From Vreelandella sedimenti (GTDB taxonomy: Bacteria; Pseudomonadota; Gammaproteobacteria; Pseudomonadales; Halomonadaceae), in the NCBI RefSeq assembly GCF_013416325.1, contig NZ_JACCGK010000009.1, positions 18,463-82,462 on the forward strand: 64,000 nt of DNA, given 5' to 3'. A program made the translations under genes and the position numbers. The notes beneath the pieces were generated by a model. The model saw only the letters and a list, made by a program, of their open reading frames with translations. It was not told where the DNA came from and searched no databases. Below are positions 47,837-56,034 of this stretch, in pieces (the stretch's first letter is position 1; each line of letters begins with the position of its first letter).

Positions 47837-48003
47837 CAGGCACGCGAGCCTAACTTGAGCTACGTGCCTGAGGGCATGAGCAACGTTTGTGATAGCCGTT
47901 TGGATAATGCTCGGTTGGCGCGTTTAGTCTGGCGCCATGCATAGCGCTTTTGGGTAGGTTGACTACGCTATTATATCGAAGCTGGTTAGTGAGAGTCTCT
48001 AAG

Positions 48004-48687
48004 ATGCCATCCAACAAGTCTTCTTTACCGCCGGTCGCCTCCCTTGAAGAATGGGAGGCGGCTCTCAGTCAGTTGCTCATTAAAGAAAAAGAACACACCA
48101 GGGCACGCGATGCCTTGAGCGCTGAGCGGCGCAAGCTGCCCATGGTGAAAATGGAAAAGCCTTATGTCTTCCAGGGCGATGAGGGCAGCGTGTCATTCCT
48201 TGACTTGTTCGCTGGGCGGCGTCAACTGATTGTTTACCATTTCATGTTTCCCCCCGATTGGAAGGCGGGGTGTGATGGGTGCTCGTGGGTGGCCGACGCC
48301 ATGACGCACCCGGCGCACCTCCATGCACGTGATACCTCGTTGGTCATGATGTCACGCGCTCCGCTAGAGAAAATCAATCAATATAAGACGCGCATGGGCT
48401 GGACAATTCCCTGGTACTCCTCTTACGGAAGCGACTTCAACGAGGATGTTGGCGCAACGACAGAGGAGGGCGAAAGGCATGGCGCGAGTGTCCTCCTCCG
48501 CGATGGAAACGACATTTATCGCACCTACTTTACCGGTGCCCGTGGCGTCGAATATTTAGGTAGCCACTGGACATACCTGGATTTGACGCCGTTTGGTCGC
48601 CAGGAAACCTGGGAGGACTCACCGGAAGGTTGGCCACAGACGAAGCCGTATGTGTGGAACCGCCGCCACGACGAGTATGACGACTGA
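48004..48687 (+). CDS. DUF899-family thioredoxin-like protein
   Basis: A 227-residue cytosolic protein of the DUF899 family, which has a thioredoxin-like fold. Characteristic blocks are LLIKEKEHTRARDALSAERR, the YHFMFPPDWKAGCDGCSWVAD segment with its CxxC pair, and FSSYGSDFN-like WYSSYGSDFNEDVG. The exact reaction is unknown. The start at 48004 matches the family N terminus; an earlier open start adds only 18 residues without similarity. Confidence 0.85.
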   Translation: MPSNKSSLPPVASLEEWEAALSQLLIKEKEHTRARDALSAERRKLPMVKMEKPYVFQGDEGSVSFLDLFAGRRQLIVYHFMFPPDWKAGCDGCSWVADAMTHPAHLHARDTSLVMMSRAPLEKINQYKTRMGWTIPWYSSYGSDFNEDVGATTEEGERHGASVLLRDGNDIYRTYFTGARGVEYLGSHWTYLDLTPFGRQETWEDSPEGWPQTKPYVWNRRHDEYDD

Positions 48688-48863
48688 AATGTGTATGCGA
48701 GCTAATCAACCATTGAAGTGAGGTGTTTTTTGCAGATCGTGCATGCGCCTGTCGGAGCGTGCGCTGATCGAATTATGGCGTGTCTCACTGAAGCCTTTTC
48801 GACAGTTAAAAATGTCTAAAGAAGAGCTATGACAAAAATAGCTAATGTCCCTGAGCCCCCATG

Positions 48864-48923
48864 CTATGCGGTTATTTTTAGCAGCCATCGCACTGAGGGA
48901 GACAAAGGAGACGCGGAAATGGC
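48864..48923 (+). repeat. 60-bp imperfect direct repeat, copy 2
   Basis: Second copy of the repeat at 47056-47115. The MRLFL frame stays open further here (MRLFLAAIALRETKETRKW...) but runs into the 3' end of the LysR gene on the other strand. Confidence 0.75.
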
Positions 48924-48942
48924 TTCTTCGGATTATTGTCGC

Positions 48943-49866
48943 TTACTGTTTTTCCCGCCGCAATGCCCAGACAGGATGTTCAGCGAGCCGCTCTTCCAGA
49001 AACGCCACAAACGCCCGCACCCGAGGTGGCACTAGCTGCCGTTGGGGCATCACCGCGTAGATACCGGTTTCCGTTAACCGGTAATCCGGCAATACCACGC
49101 TCAATTGACCGCTGCACAAGTATTCGTGGATGTGCCACACCGAGTGCTGCGCGATGCCCAAGCCGCCGAGAACCGCCTCGGTGAGCATTTCTCCCTGATT
49201 GCTGCGTATGCGGCCGCCTACCTGTACCGCCTCGCTTTGCCCTTGTTTGTCGGTGAGATGCCAGATGTCCTGCCGACGCCGATTGCTGGAAAGCACCAGG
49301 CATTGGTGATCGACCAGGTCGCTGGGGCGTTGCGGGGTGACGTGGTGGGCCAAGTAGTCGGGAGAGGCACACAATACCCGCTCGTCGTCGGCCAGGCGCC
49401 GGGCCACCAGGCTCGAGTCTTCCAGAATGCCGATGCGAATGCCCAGGTCATAGCCTTCGCCGACCAGGTCGACCACCTGATCCGTCAGGCTGACATCCAG
49501 GTTCAAGCGGGGGTAGCGGTTAAGGAACTCGGGCAACAGCGGCGAAATGTACTGACGCCCGAAGGAGTGGGGTAGGGTGACGCGCAGGGTGCCGGTGACC
49601 TTGTCGGCGCTGCCGCGTAGATTCTGGGTGAGTGCTTCCAGACCCTCCACTAGATCGCGGCCCTGTTCCGCCAGCGCCAGTCCCTCGGGGGTGGGGTGGA
49701 GGCGTCGGGTTGTGCGGTGTAGTAGTCGTACATTGAGGCCCTTTTCCAACCGCTGCAGACGTTGGCTGGCCACGGCCACCGAGAGGTCAAGGCTACGGGC
49801 GGCGGCGCTGATCGTTCCCAGATCCACCACGCGAAGAAAAAGGGCGATATCGCTAAGACGATCCAT
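48943..49866 (-). CDS. LysR-family transcriptional regulator
   Basis: A 307-residue regulator. Residues 1-60 are the winged helix-turn-helix (FLRVVDLGTISAAARSLDLS, AVASQRLQRLEKGL, LLHRTTRRLHPTPEG). The effector domain begins near 90 (TLRVTLPHSFGRQYISPLL). It belongs to the AaeR/DmlR-like group that often controls a neighbouring divergent gene; here an MFS exporter starts 97 bp away on the other strand, with an inverted repeat between them. Confidence 0.9.
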   Translation of the reverse strand: MDRLSDIALFLRVVDLGTISAAARSLDLSVAVASQRLQRLEKGLNVRLLHRTTRRLHPTPEGLALAEQGRDLVEGLEALTQNLRGSADKVTGTLRVTLPHSFGRQYISPLLPEFLNRYPRLNLDVSLTDQVVDLVGEGYDLGIRIGILEDSSLVARRLADDERVLCASPDYLAHHVTPQRPSDLVDHQCLVLSSNRRRQDIWHLTDKQGQSEAVQVGGRIRSNQGEMLTEAVLGGLGIAQHSVWHIHEYLCSGQLSVVLPDYRLTETGIYAVMPQRQLVPPRVRAFVAFLEERLAEHPVWALRREKQ

Positions 49867-49900
49867 GATGGCCTCATTATCAATAAAATCTTGAAAGTTA

Positions 49901-49922
49901 TTGAAGATACTAAAGGTATCAA
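49901..49922. promoter_or_regulatory. Candidate LysR-regulator operator
   Basis: GATAC-TAAAG-GTATC (49906-49920), flanked by TTGA and AA, is an interrupted palindrome in the 97-bp gap between the LysR gene and the MFS gene, the usual position for a LysR recognition site. Confidence 0.5.
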
Positions 49923-49963
49923 GGAGGGTGAGGCGGGTCTAGCATTCGTCTCATCACTCCCTG

Positions 49964-51190
49964 ATGGACGTTTTGATAATGACTTCAGCCTCTTCGAGCC
50001 CGATCCCTTGGGCACTCTACGCTTTGACCATTGGTGCCTTTGGCATCGGCACTACCGAGTTCGTGATCATGGGCGTGCTGGAGCAAGTGGCCGCCGACCT
50101 GGAGGTGAGCATCCGCCAAGCGGGCCTGCTGATCTCCGGCTATGCCCTGGGGGTGTTCGTGGGCGCGCCGTTGCTCACCATTGCTAGTGCCCGCTGGCCT
50201 CGCAAGAAGGTGCTTGTGGCGTTGATGGTTATTTTTACCCTCGGCAACCTAGCCTGCGCGCTGGCTCCGAACTACTCGGTGTTGATGGTTGCCCGGGTGG
50301 TGACCTCCCTAGCACACGGCACTTTTTTCGGCGTTGGTTCGGTGGTCGCCACCAGTCTGGTGGCGCCGGACAAACGGGCCGGTGCCATCGCCATCATGTT
50401 CACTGGCCTGACCGTGGCGACGCTGCTGGGCGTGCCCGCCGGTGCCTGGTTGGGGCACGAATATGGCTGGCGCACCACCTTCTGGGCGGTCACCGGCGTG
50501 GGCGTGCTGGCGACCCTGGTGATTACTCTCATGGTGCCCCACGAGAGTGGTGGCGGCGAGGAAATGGGCTGGCGCGACAGTCTGGCGGTGATCGGCCGAC
50601 CGACAGTGGTGTTGGGGCTGCTGATGACGGTGCTCGGCTTTGCCGGGGTGTTCACTGTGTTCACCTATATCCAGCCGATGCTGACGGGCATCGCCGGTTT
50701 CTCCCAGGATGTGGTGTCGCTGATTCTGCTGGTATTCGGCGTCGGCATGATCATCGGTAACCTGCTCGGCGGACGTCTCGCGGATCGTGGGCTGGCACCG
50801 GCCCTGATAATCACATTGGCAGTGCTGGCGGCGGTGCTGGGCCTGTTTCCTTTTGCGCTCGGCTATCAGTGGACAACGGTGGTCTTCGTCGGCCTGCTGG
50901 GCATGGCCGGTTTCGCGACGGTGGCGCCCTTGCAACTGTGGGTACTTAACCGGGCGGAAGGCGCGGCCAGCCTGGCGTCCAGCTTCAATATCGGTGCGTT
51001 CAATCTGGGCAATGCCATTGGTGCGGGCTTGGGCGGTGTGGTGATCGAGCGCAGCGGCAGCTTTACCGCCGTGCCTGGCGCCGCCGCACTGGTTGCTCTT
51101 ACCGGGCTGGCGGTGGCCGTTTGGGCAATCAAGCGAGAGCATGGCGAGTCCATTGGGCCCGCCCCGGCAATTTCCTGCGAACAGGAGTGA
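49964..51190 (+). CDS. MFS transporter (AraJ/YdhP-like, DHA1 family)
   Basis: A 408-residue major-facilitator protein with 12 predicted helices. The N-terminal AIGAFGIGTTEF-like TIGAFGIGTTEFVIMG block is typical of the sugar/drug efflux group with E. coli YdhP and AraJ; motif A-like sequences are found in SARWPRKKVLVA and GGRLADRG. It should export small organic compounds. The start may be ATG 49964 or ATG 49979; neither has a good ribosome-binding site. It is probably controlled by the divergent LysR gene and co-transcribed with the aldo/keto reductase 5 bp downstream. Confidence 0.9.
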   Translation: MDVLIMTSASSSPIPWALYALTIGAFGIGTTEFVIMGVLEQVAADLEVSIRQAGLLISGYALGVFVGAPLLTIASARWPRKKVLVALMVIFTLGNLACALAPNYSVLMVARVVTSLAHGTFFGVGSVVATSLVAPDKRAGAIAIMFTGLTVATLLGVPAGAWLGHEYGWRTTFWAVTGVGVLATLVITLMVPHESGGGEEMGWRDSLAVIGRPTVVLGLLMTVLGFAGVFTVFTYIQPMLTGIAGFSQDVVSLILLVFGVGMIIGNLLGGRLADRGLAPALIITLAVLAAVLGLFPFALGYQWTTVVFVGLLGMAGFATVAPLQLWVLNRAEGAASLASSFNIGAFNLGNAIGAGLGGVVIERSGSFTAVPGAAALVALTGLAVAVWAIKREHGESIGPAPAISCEQE

Positions 51191-51195
51191 GTGTG

Positions 51196-52227
51196 ATGGA
51201 ATATCGTTATCTAGGGCGGTCTGGTTTCAAAGTGCCTGCATTGGGGTTTGGAGCTGGCACCTTTGGTGGCAAGGGGCCGCTGTTCAGTGCCTGGGGCAAT
51301 ACCGATGTTGAGCAAGCGAAGCGGCTGATCGATATATGTCTGGACGCTGGGGTCAATCTGTTCGACTCCGCTGATGTTTATTCCGACGGTGCATCGGAAG
51401 CGATCCTTGGTGCGGCGATCAAAGGCCGTCGTGACCGGGTGATCGTGTCCACGAAACTGTCACTACGCAGCGGGGAGGACGCCAATGACGTGGGAAGCTC
51501 TCGACACCACTTGATCCGCGCCACCGAGCGCGCACTAAAAAGGCTGGGAACCGATTATATCGATGTGTTGCAACTGCATCACTTCGATGCCATGACCCCG
51601 GTGGAGGAGGTGATGTCCGCACTGGATGATCTGGTGCGGGCAGGCAAAGTTCGCTTCCTTGGGGCGTCCAATTTCTCTGGTTGGCAGTTGATGAAGTCCC
51701 AGAGCGTTGCCGAGCGTTATGGCTATGCGCGCTTCGTGGCGAACCAGACGTATTACTCCCTGGTGGGCAGGGATTACGAGTGGGAGCTGATGCCATTGGG
51801 GCAGGATCAAGGCCTGGGCGCTCTGGTGTGGAGCCCGCTGGGCTGGGGCCGCCTGACCGGTAAGATTCGTCGCGGCCAACCACTGCCCGCCGGGAGCCGT
51901 CTTCACGAGACCGAAGGGTTCGCGCCGCCGGTGCCGAACGAAAGACTGTACCGGGTACTGGACGTGCTATTCGAGATCGCTGACGAAGTCGGCAAGAGCG
52001 TGCCCCAGGTAGCGATTAACTGGTTGCTGCGCCGTCCTACGGTGTCATCGGTTTTGGTTGGTGCCCGGGACGAAACCCAGTTACGGCAGAATCTCGGTGC
52101 GGTTGGCTGGCGCCTTGACGAGTCTCAGGTTGCACGATTAGACGTGGCGAGCGCGGTAACCCCGCCTTACCCCTATTATCCCTATTGGAACGGCCAGTTT
52201 GCCGAGCGTAATCCACCCCTGGTATGA
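51196..52227 (+). CDS. Aldo/keto reductase (YajO/IolS-like)
   Basis: A 343-residue reductase. Tetrad: Asp57 (LFDSADVYSDG), Tyr62, Lys87 (VSTKLSL), His128/129 (LQLHHFD). The VWSPLGWGRLTGKIRRGQ segment and the C-terminal VLVGARDETQLRQNL cofactor site match the potassium-channel-beta-like AKR group. AGGAG stands eight bases before ATG 51196, six bases after the MFS stop, so the two form one operon. Third such enzyme within 9 kb. Confidence 0.92.
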   Translation: MEYRYLGRSGFKVPALGFGAGTFGGKGPLFSAWGNTDVEQAKRLIDICLDAGVNLFDSADVYSDGASEAILGAAIKGRRDRVIVSTKLSLRSGEDANDVGSSRHHLIRATERALKRLGTDYIDVLQLHHFDAMTPVEEVMSALDDLVRAGKVRFLGASNFSGWQLMKSQSVAERYGYARFVANQTYYSLVGRDYEWELMPLGQDQGLGALVWSPLGWGRLTGKIRRGQPLPAGSRLHETEGFAPPVPNERLYRVLDVLFEIADEVGKSVPQVAINWLLRRPTVSSVLVGARDETQLRQNLGAVGWRLDESQVARLDVASAVTPPYPYYPYWNGQFAERNPPLV

Positions 52228-52436
52228 CTGAAATTCACTGAAACTGAGAAAAGGGGGCTCAGGCGCCCCGCCCGAGCATTGATATGCCATGAATGCTTTG
52301 GTATTTCAAAAAACACGATGTTTGGGAGTCTTTAAGAGCATAGTCAGCGTAGTCACAGTGATAGCTTTCCACTGTGGCCCAGATCCACGGCGAAACTACG
52401 CGTATTAGTCGCATTGGAATTCGCTCAAGCGGTGAC
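52228..52436. other. Non-coding gap
   Basis: Nothing convincing is seen. A GC-rich inverted repeat (GGGGGC ... GCGCCCC, near 52253-52268) could act as a weak terminator for the MFS/reductase operon. Confidence 0.4.
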
Positions 52437-52730
52437 TCATCGCCGACGCCATAGCTTTTCAATACGTCGTATCATTGCCTGAATGACCAGTCGCCGAGCC
52501 TCGTTCTGATCCAGCTGAACACGCTCAAGATCAATGCCTCCCCGGCCATCGCGATATCTGGAAGGGATGCTTTCCTTGAGCGAATCGTCGGCACTTCCTT
52601 TTGGCATGCCATCTTTATCGCCGCAGGGTAACGAGACGTGGCGTTGCAAGTTCTGCTCTTTTCTTGAGTTCAACATGTTCCTGACCTCTATTGCGTCGTC
52701 CCAGGTGACGGGATGAAAGCGTGGTTTCAT
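52437..52730 (-). CDS. Hypothetical protein (doubtful)
   Basis: A 97-residue open frame, Arg/Lys/Asp-rich, without hydrophobic segments. Some stretches look protein-like (HPVTWDDAIEVRNMLNSR), but there is no clear ribosome-binding site and I know no family. It is divergent from the LysR gene at 52795 with a 64-bp gap, the usual position of a regulated target. If it is not real, 52228-52794 is a 567-bp gap. Confidence 0.35.
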   Translation of the reverse strand: MKPRFHPVTWDDAIEVRNMLNSRKEQNLQRHVSLPCGDKDGMPKGSADDSLKESIPSRYRDGRGGIDLERVQLDQNEARRLVIQAMIRRIEKLWRRR

Positions 52731-52794
52731 AGGTTCAGGTTCATGCTAATCTTGTTCTAAACTGCAAGGTATTCCATAAAAGCGAGCATTAACT

Positions 52795-53754
52795 TTGCAA
52801 AAACGAACAGGCAAGAATCTCCGGCAACCTCCTGCCATTCCACAGAATACAAGGAGCCATCTGGCCTGGAATGACTTTGAGGTTGTCCTGGCAATAGCGA
52901 ATGCAGGCTCTTTGTCTGGTGCTTCACGCGCTCTGGGCGTCAGTCACGCCACGGTTTTCCGACGGCTGGGTGATATCGAACAGCGTCTGGGGGTGTCTCT
53001 TTTTGAAAGAAGTCGAACCGGCTACCGGCCAACGCTTGCTGGAGAAGAGCTCGCCGACACCGCCAAAATAATGGATGAAGCAGCCTTGGCCGCCGAACGT
53101 AAAGTCGCCGGGCGCGACTTGGCGCCTAGTGGGGAAATCTGGACTACCACTACGGACTCTTTGTTGATGGGACTGCTCTCGCCTTTGTTCACGCAATTTC
53201 AGCACAAATACCCAGGCATCTTGCTGGACGTCGCCGTATCCAACCAGTTGTTCAACCTGACACGCAGAGAAGCTGACGTCGCCATCCGTCCGTCCAACGC
53301 TCCTCCTGGAGACCTGATTGGGCGACCGCTGACCGCTATTGGACAAGCTGTCTACGGACACCGAAGCTTTAGTCTGACACCGGGGGCTTCCGTCAAGGCT
53401 CTTGCTAGCCAACCTTGGATTGGTACCGGCTCACGACTGCAGGATTCAGCACTGGATCAGTGGATGGACTATAATGCGCTGAAAACGGCCTGTGTCTATC
53501 GTGTCGATACTCTGGTCAATATACTCAGCGCTGTTCGCTCCGGTATGGGGTTGGCCGTTCTGCCCTGCTATCTTGCTGACGAAGACCCAGACATTATCCA
53601 GCTCACTGAGCCCATACCCGAGTTGGAATATGGCTTGTGGTTTCTAATGCACCCGGATCTACGTGGCGTAGTGAGGATTCATGCGTTTATGGACTTTCTG
53701 ACAGAAGCTGTTCGTGCACAGAAACAGCGCCTGGCCGGGCCGCCATTACGCTAG
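52795..53754 (+). CDS. LysR-family transcriptional regulator
   Basis: A 319-residue regulator starting at TTG 52795. The helix-turn-helix lies at about 25-85 (VVLAIANAGSLSGASRALGV, HATVFRRLGDIEQRLG, LFERSRTGYRPTLAG), preceded by a 20-residue basic extension. The effector domain carries WTTTTDSLLMGLLSPLF and GLAVLPCYLADEDPD. It resembles regulators with the WNDFEVVLAIA opening, often found in atypical LysR proteins. The target is unknown; the short divergent frame upstream is the only adjacent candidate. Confidence 0.87.
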   Translation: MQKRTGKNLRQPPAIPQNTRSHLAWNDFEVVLAIANAGSLSGASRALGVSHATVFRRLGDIEQRLGVSLFERSRTGYRPTLAGEELADTAKIMDEAALAAERKVAGRDLAPSGEIWTTTTDSLLMGLLSPLFTQFQHKYPGILLDVAVSNQLFNLTRREADVAIRPSNAPPGDLIGRPLTAIGQAVYGHRSFSLTPGASVKALASQPWIGTGSRLQDSALDQWMDYNALKTACVYRVDTLVNILSAVRSGMGLAVLPCYLADEDPDIIQLTEPIPELEYGLWFLMHPDLRGVVRIHAFMDFLTEAVRAQKQRLAGPPLR

Positions 53755-53941
53755 CTTGGTTCGCTAATGCAGTACATGGACTGCCCCTGGATTTTACGCA
53801 GGTCGCGAAGGAAACATTCAGGAGAGACAAGCGGATTAATAGCCAGATTTCATGCTTAGCCTCTGATCGCCAGCGTTCTGCATAAGCATGCTAGGCAGTA
53901 CAGCGACCATGCGTCATTACTGTTCTGCCCAAGGAGAGCCT

Positions 53942-54280
53942 ATGAATCTTCTATTCATCTGCAGTGAAAATAGGCTACGCAGCCCGACGGCTGAACGTGT
54001 CTTTTCAGCTTATCCCGGTATTCAAACAATCGGCGCTGGCACGGGTTCGAGTGCTAAAACCCCAGTTTCCTGGGGCTTGATTGAGTGGGCTGACATTGTC
54101 CTAGTGATGGAAAAGAGCCATCGGGATGAGGTCGCCAAGACGTACAAGGAATTGCTGAAGGGGAAGCGGCTAGTCTGTCTGGATATTCCTGACCACTATG
54201 AGTTAATGCAGCCCGAACTCATTCAATTACTCAAGGAAAGGGTTCCAAAGTATGTGCGATTAGCGACAGTCGAAAAATAG
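53942..54280 (+). CDS. Low-molecular-weight tyrosine-phosphatase-like protein
   Basis: A 112-residue protein with the P-loop CSENRLRSPTAE at residues 7-18 (C-x5-R-S), the active-site form of LMW protein tyrosine phosphatases. It is shorter than classical members (about 150). The acid loop is probably in VCLDIPDHYELM. AAGGAGAG is well placed before ATG 53942. It appears to stand alone, without a tyrosine-kinase or capsule gene, and is followed by a large stem-loop. A role in dephosphorylation is likely but the substrate is unknown. Confidence 0.78.
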   Translation: MNLLFICSENRLRSPTAERVFSAYPGIQTIGAGTGSSAKTPVSWGLIEWADIVLVMEKSHRDEVAKTYKELLKGKRLVCLDIPDHYELMQPELIQLLKERVPKYVRLATVEK

Positions 54281-54282
54281 CT

Positions 54283-54320
54283 AGGTTAGCCACAGGGACC
54301 ACTACCCTGGCAGCTAACCT
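54283..54320 (+). terminator. Stem-loop after the phosphatase-like gene
   Basis: AGGTTAGC (54283-54290) pairs with GCTAACCT (54313-54320), and inside it CAGGG (54293-54297) with CCCTG (54305-54309). There is no T run, so it may be an mRNA-protecting or Rho-dependent element, not a standard intrinsic terminator. Confidence 0.5.
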
Positions 54321-54443
54321 TACGATCAGCTCGGGTAAAGGTTGAGCTACTACAGCATCTAGACAGTCAACGCCAAGTTGAGTGCCAAGGGGCGCCGTCG
54401 GTGGCCTAGCCGTCACGTAGACTGGCGTCAGATACCCCCCGCG

Positions 54444-55931
54444 CTAGTGATTCTTTTCCAGCCCTAAATAATGCTCTATGCCTGTTATCTGATCTTCCGC
54501 GTGGTGGTTGACGTAGAGCACGGTGGTTTCTGAGCCTTGGCAGATTTTTTCGATCAGGGCGAGGACGAGTTGGCGGTTTATGTCGTCCAGGCCAAGGCAA
54601 GGTTCATCTAGAATCAACAGGGGCGGATGTTTGACCATGGCGCGGGCAATGAGCAGCAGACGCTGGTCGCCGTACGAGAGTTTGTTAAACGGCTGGTCGG
54701 CGCGATCTTGCATGCCCAGTAGTTCGAGCCATTGGTCGGCAATTTTTTTCTGGCTGTCGGTGGACTTGGTGTACATGCCGATGCTGTCGTAGAAGCCGGA
54801 AATAATCACATTTTTGCAGCTGGTGCTAACGCGGTATTCCCACTGCAGGTTAGTGGATACATAGCCGATAAACTGTTTAATCTGCCAGATGCTTTCGCCG
54901 TTACCGCGCTGGAAACCAAACACGAAAATATCGTTGGTATAGCACTGCGGATGGTCGCCGGTGATCAACGATAAAACGCAGGTTTTGCCGCTACCGTTAG
55001 GCCCACTCAGTTGCCAATGCTGGCCCCGTTCTATCGTCCAATCGAGCTTATCGACAATCACGGTGTCGCCGTATTGGATGGTCGCTTGCGTTAGTTTTAC
55101 TAATGGCTGGCTCGGGTCAAGAGCGGGGAGCTTATTGGTGGGGTCGGCCTCTGGCACGCTTAGGTCAGTGGTTTTCAAATGCAGTAATTGGTAGAGCTCA
55201 TTGAAGGCGGTGTCGTCCTGACGGTCTACCGTGAGCTTCAAGCGGCCTATGTCGCCACTCTGTTTATCCCCACGCTCTTTATCCTCACGTTCTTTATCTA
55301 AGTAGGCCACATGGGTGATGAAGTCGGGCATTTCATCAAAGCGATTCAACACCATGACCATGGGAACGGTGTCGATGAGAGAGGCTAGATGTGCTTGCAG
55401 CATGGCGAGGGTGTCTACATCCAAGCCATCGAACGGCTCGTCTAAAATGAGTAAATCAGGCTTGTTGGCCAGTGCGCGAATCAGCATGACTTTGCGGGTT
55501 TCACCGGTGGAAAGCTTGCGAAACGCGCGCTCAAGCAGCTTGCTTAGGCCAAACTTTTCGACCAAGGCTTGGGCGAGTTCAGCTTCTTGGCAGTGGTCGA
55601 AAATCATTTCGCTGACAGGGGTGCCGAGTGAAATGACGTCCATAATGTCGGCGTCGTCTTTCTTCAACTCTTGGGCGATGAGCTCTGCCTGAGCTTCAAA
55701 AGAGACGATTTCCACGTTGTTGGGAAGGCCTTGAATGCTTCCGCTCTGGATATCGCCAATGCCCGCGAGCGCAGCCGCTAGGGCGGATTTACCCGCGCCA
55801 TTGGGGCCAGTGATAACCCAATGTTGTTCTGGCGTAATGGTCCAATCAATCTCGCTTAGTGTGAAACGATCTTCAAAGCTGACCGTTGCTTTTGATAGGC
55901 GAATATTGTCTAGGCGGGTTAACGAATCCAT
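54444..55931 (-). CDS. modF: Tandem ABC ATPase, ModF-like
   Basis: A 495-residue protein with two ABC domains. Domain one: Walker A GPNGAGKSAL, signature LSTGETRKV, Walker B LLILDEPFDGLD. Domain two: Walker A GPNGSGKTCVL, signature LSYGDQRLL, Walker B LLILDEPCLGLD. There is no membrane domain. E. coli ModF (490 residues) has the same layout and is linked to molybdenum transport genes, but its function is unproven and no mod genes are near. Start 55931 follows AAGGAAGAG; a longer frame starting at 55976 would lie inside the ilvC terminator and is rejected. Confidence 0.88.
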   Translation of the reverse strand: MDSLTRLDNIRLSKATVSFEDRFTLSEIDWTITPEQHWVITGPNGAGKSALAAALAGIGDIQSGSIQGLPNNVEIVSFEAQAELIAQELKKDDADIMDVISLGTPVSEMIFDHCQEAELAQALVEKFGLSKLLERAFRKLSTGETRKVMLIRALANKPDLLILDEPFDGLDVDTLAMLQAHLASLIDTVPMVMVLNRFDEMPDFITHVAYLDKEREDKERGDKQSGDIGRLKLTVDRQDDTAFNELYQLLHLKTTDLSVPEADPTNKLPALDPSQPLVKLTQATIQYGDTVIVDKLDWTIERGQHWQLSGPNGSGKTCVLSLITGDHPQCYTNDIFVFGFQRGNGESIWQIKQFIGYVSTNLQWEYRVSTSCKNVIISGFYDSIGMYTKSTDSQKKIADQWLELLGMQDRADQPFNKLSYGDQRLLLIARAMVKHPPLLILDEPCLGLDDINRQLVLALIEKICQGSETTVLYVNHHAEDQITGIEHYLGLEKNH

Positions 55932-55961
55932 TACTCTCTTCCTTACGCTGTTCGAGGAACC

Positions 55962-56002
55962 AAAAAAGCCGAGCATATCGTGATGATATCTCGGCTTTTT
56001 TT
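55962..56002 (-). terminator. Intrinsic terminator of ilvC
   Basis: AAAAAAGCCGAG (55962-55973) pairs with CTCGGCTTTTTT (55990-56001), with an inner ATATC/GATAT extension. On the minus strand the stem is followed by six T, directly downstream of ilvC. It separates ilvC from modF. Confidence 0.93.
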
Positions 56003-56034
56003 GCGGCTTAAACGTCTATCGGTTAATCAGGCGA

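Noticed and set aside
54283..54320. Fifth attC site after the phosphatase-like gene
   Set aside because: The arms pair well but there is no proper GTTRRRY/RYYYAAC core pair, and there is no matching core upstream of the gene.
55932..55976. Earlier modF start giving 15 extra residues
   Set aside because: Those codons lie on the ilvC terminator stem, and AAGGAAGAG before 55931 marks the real start.
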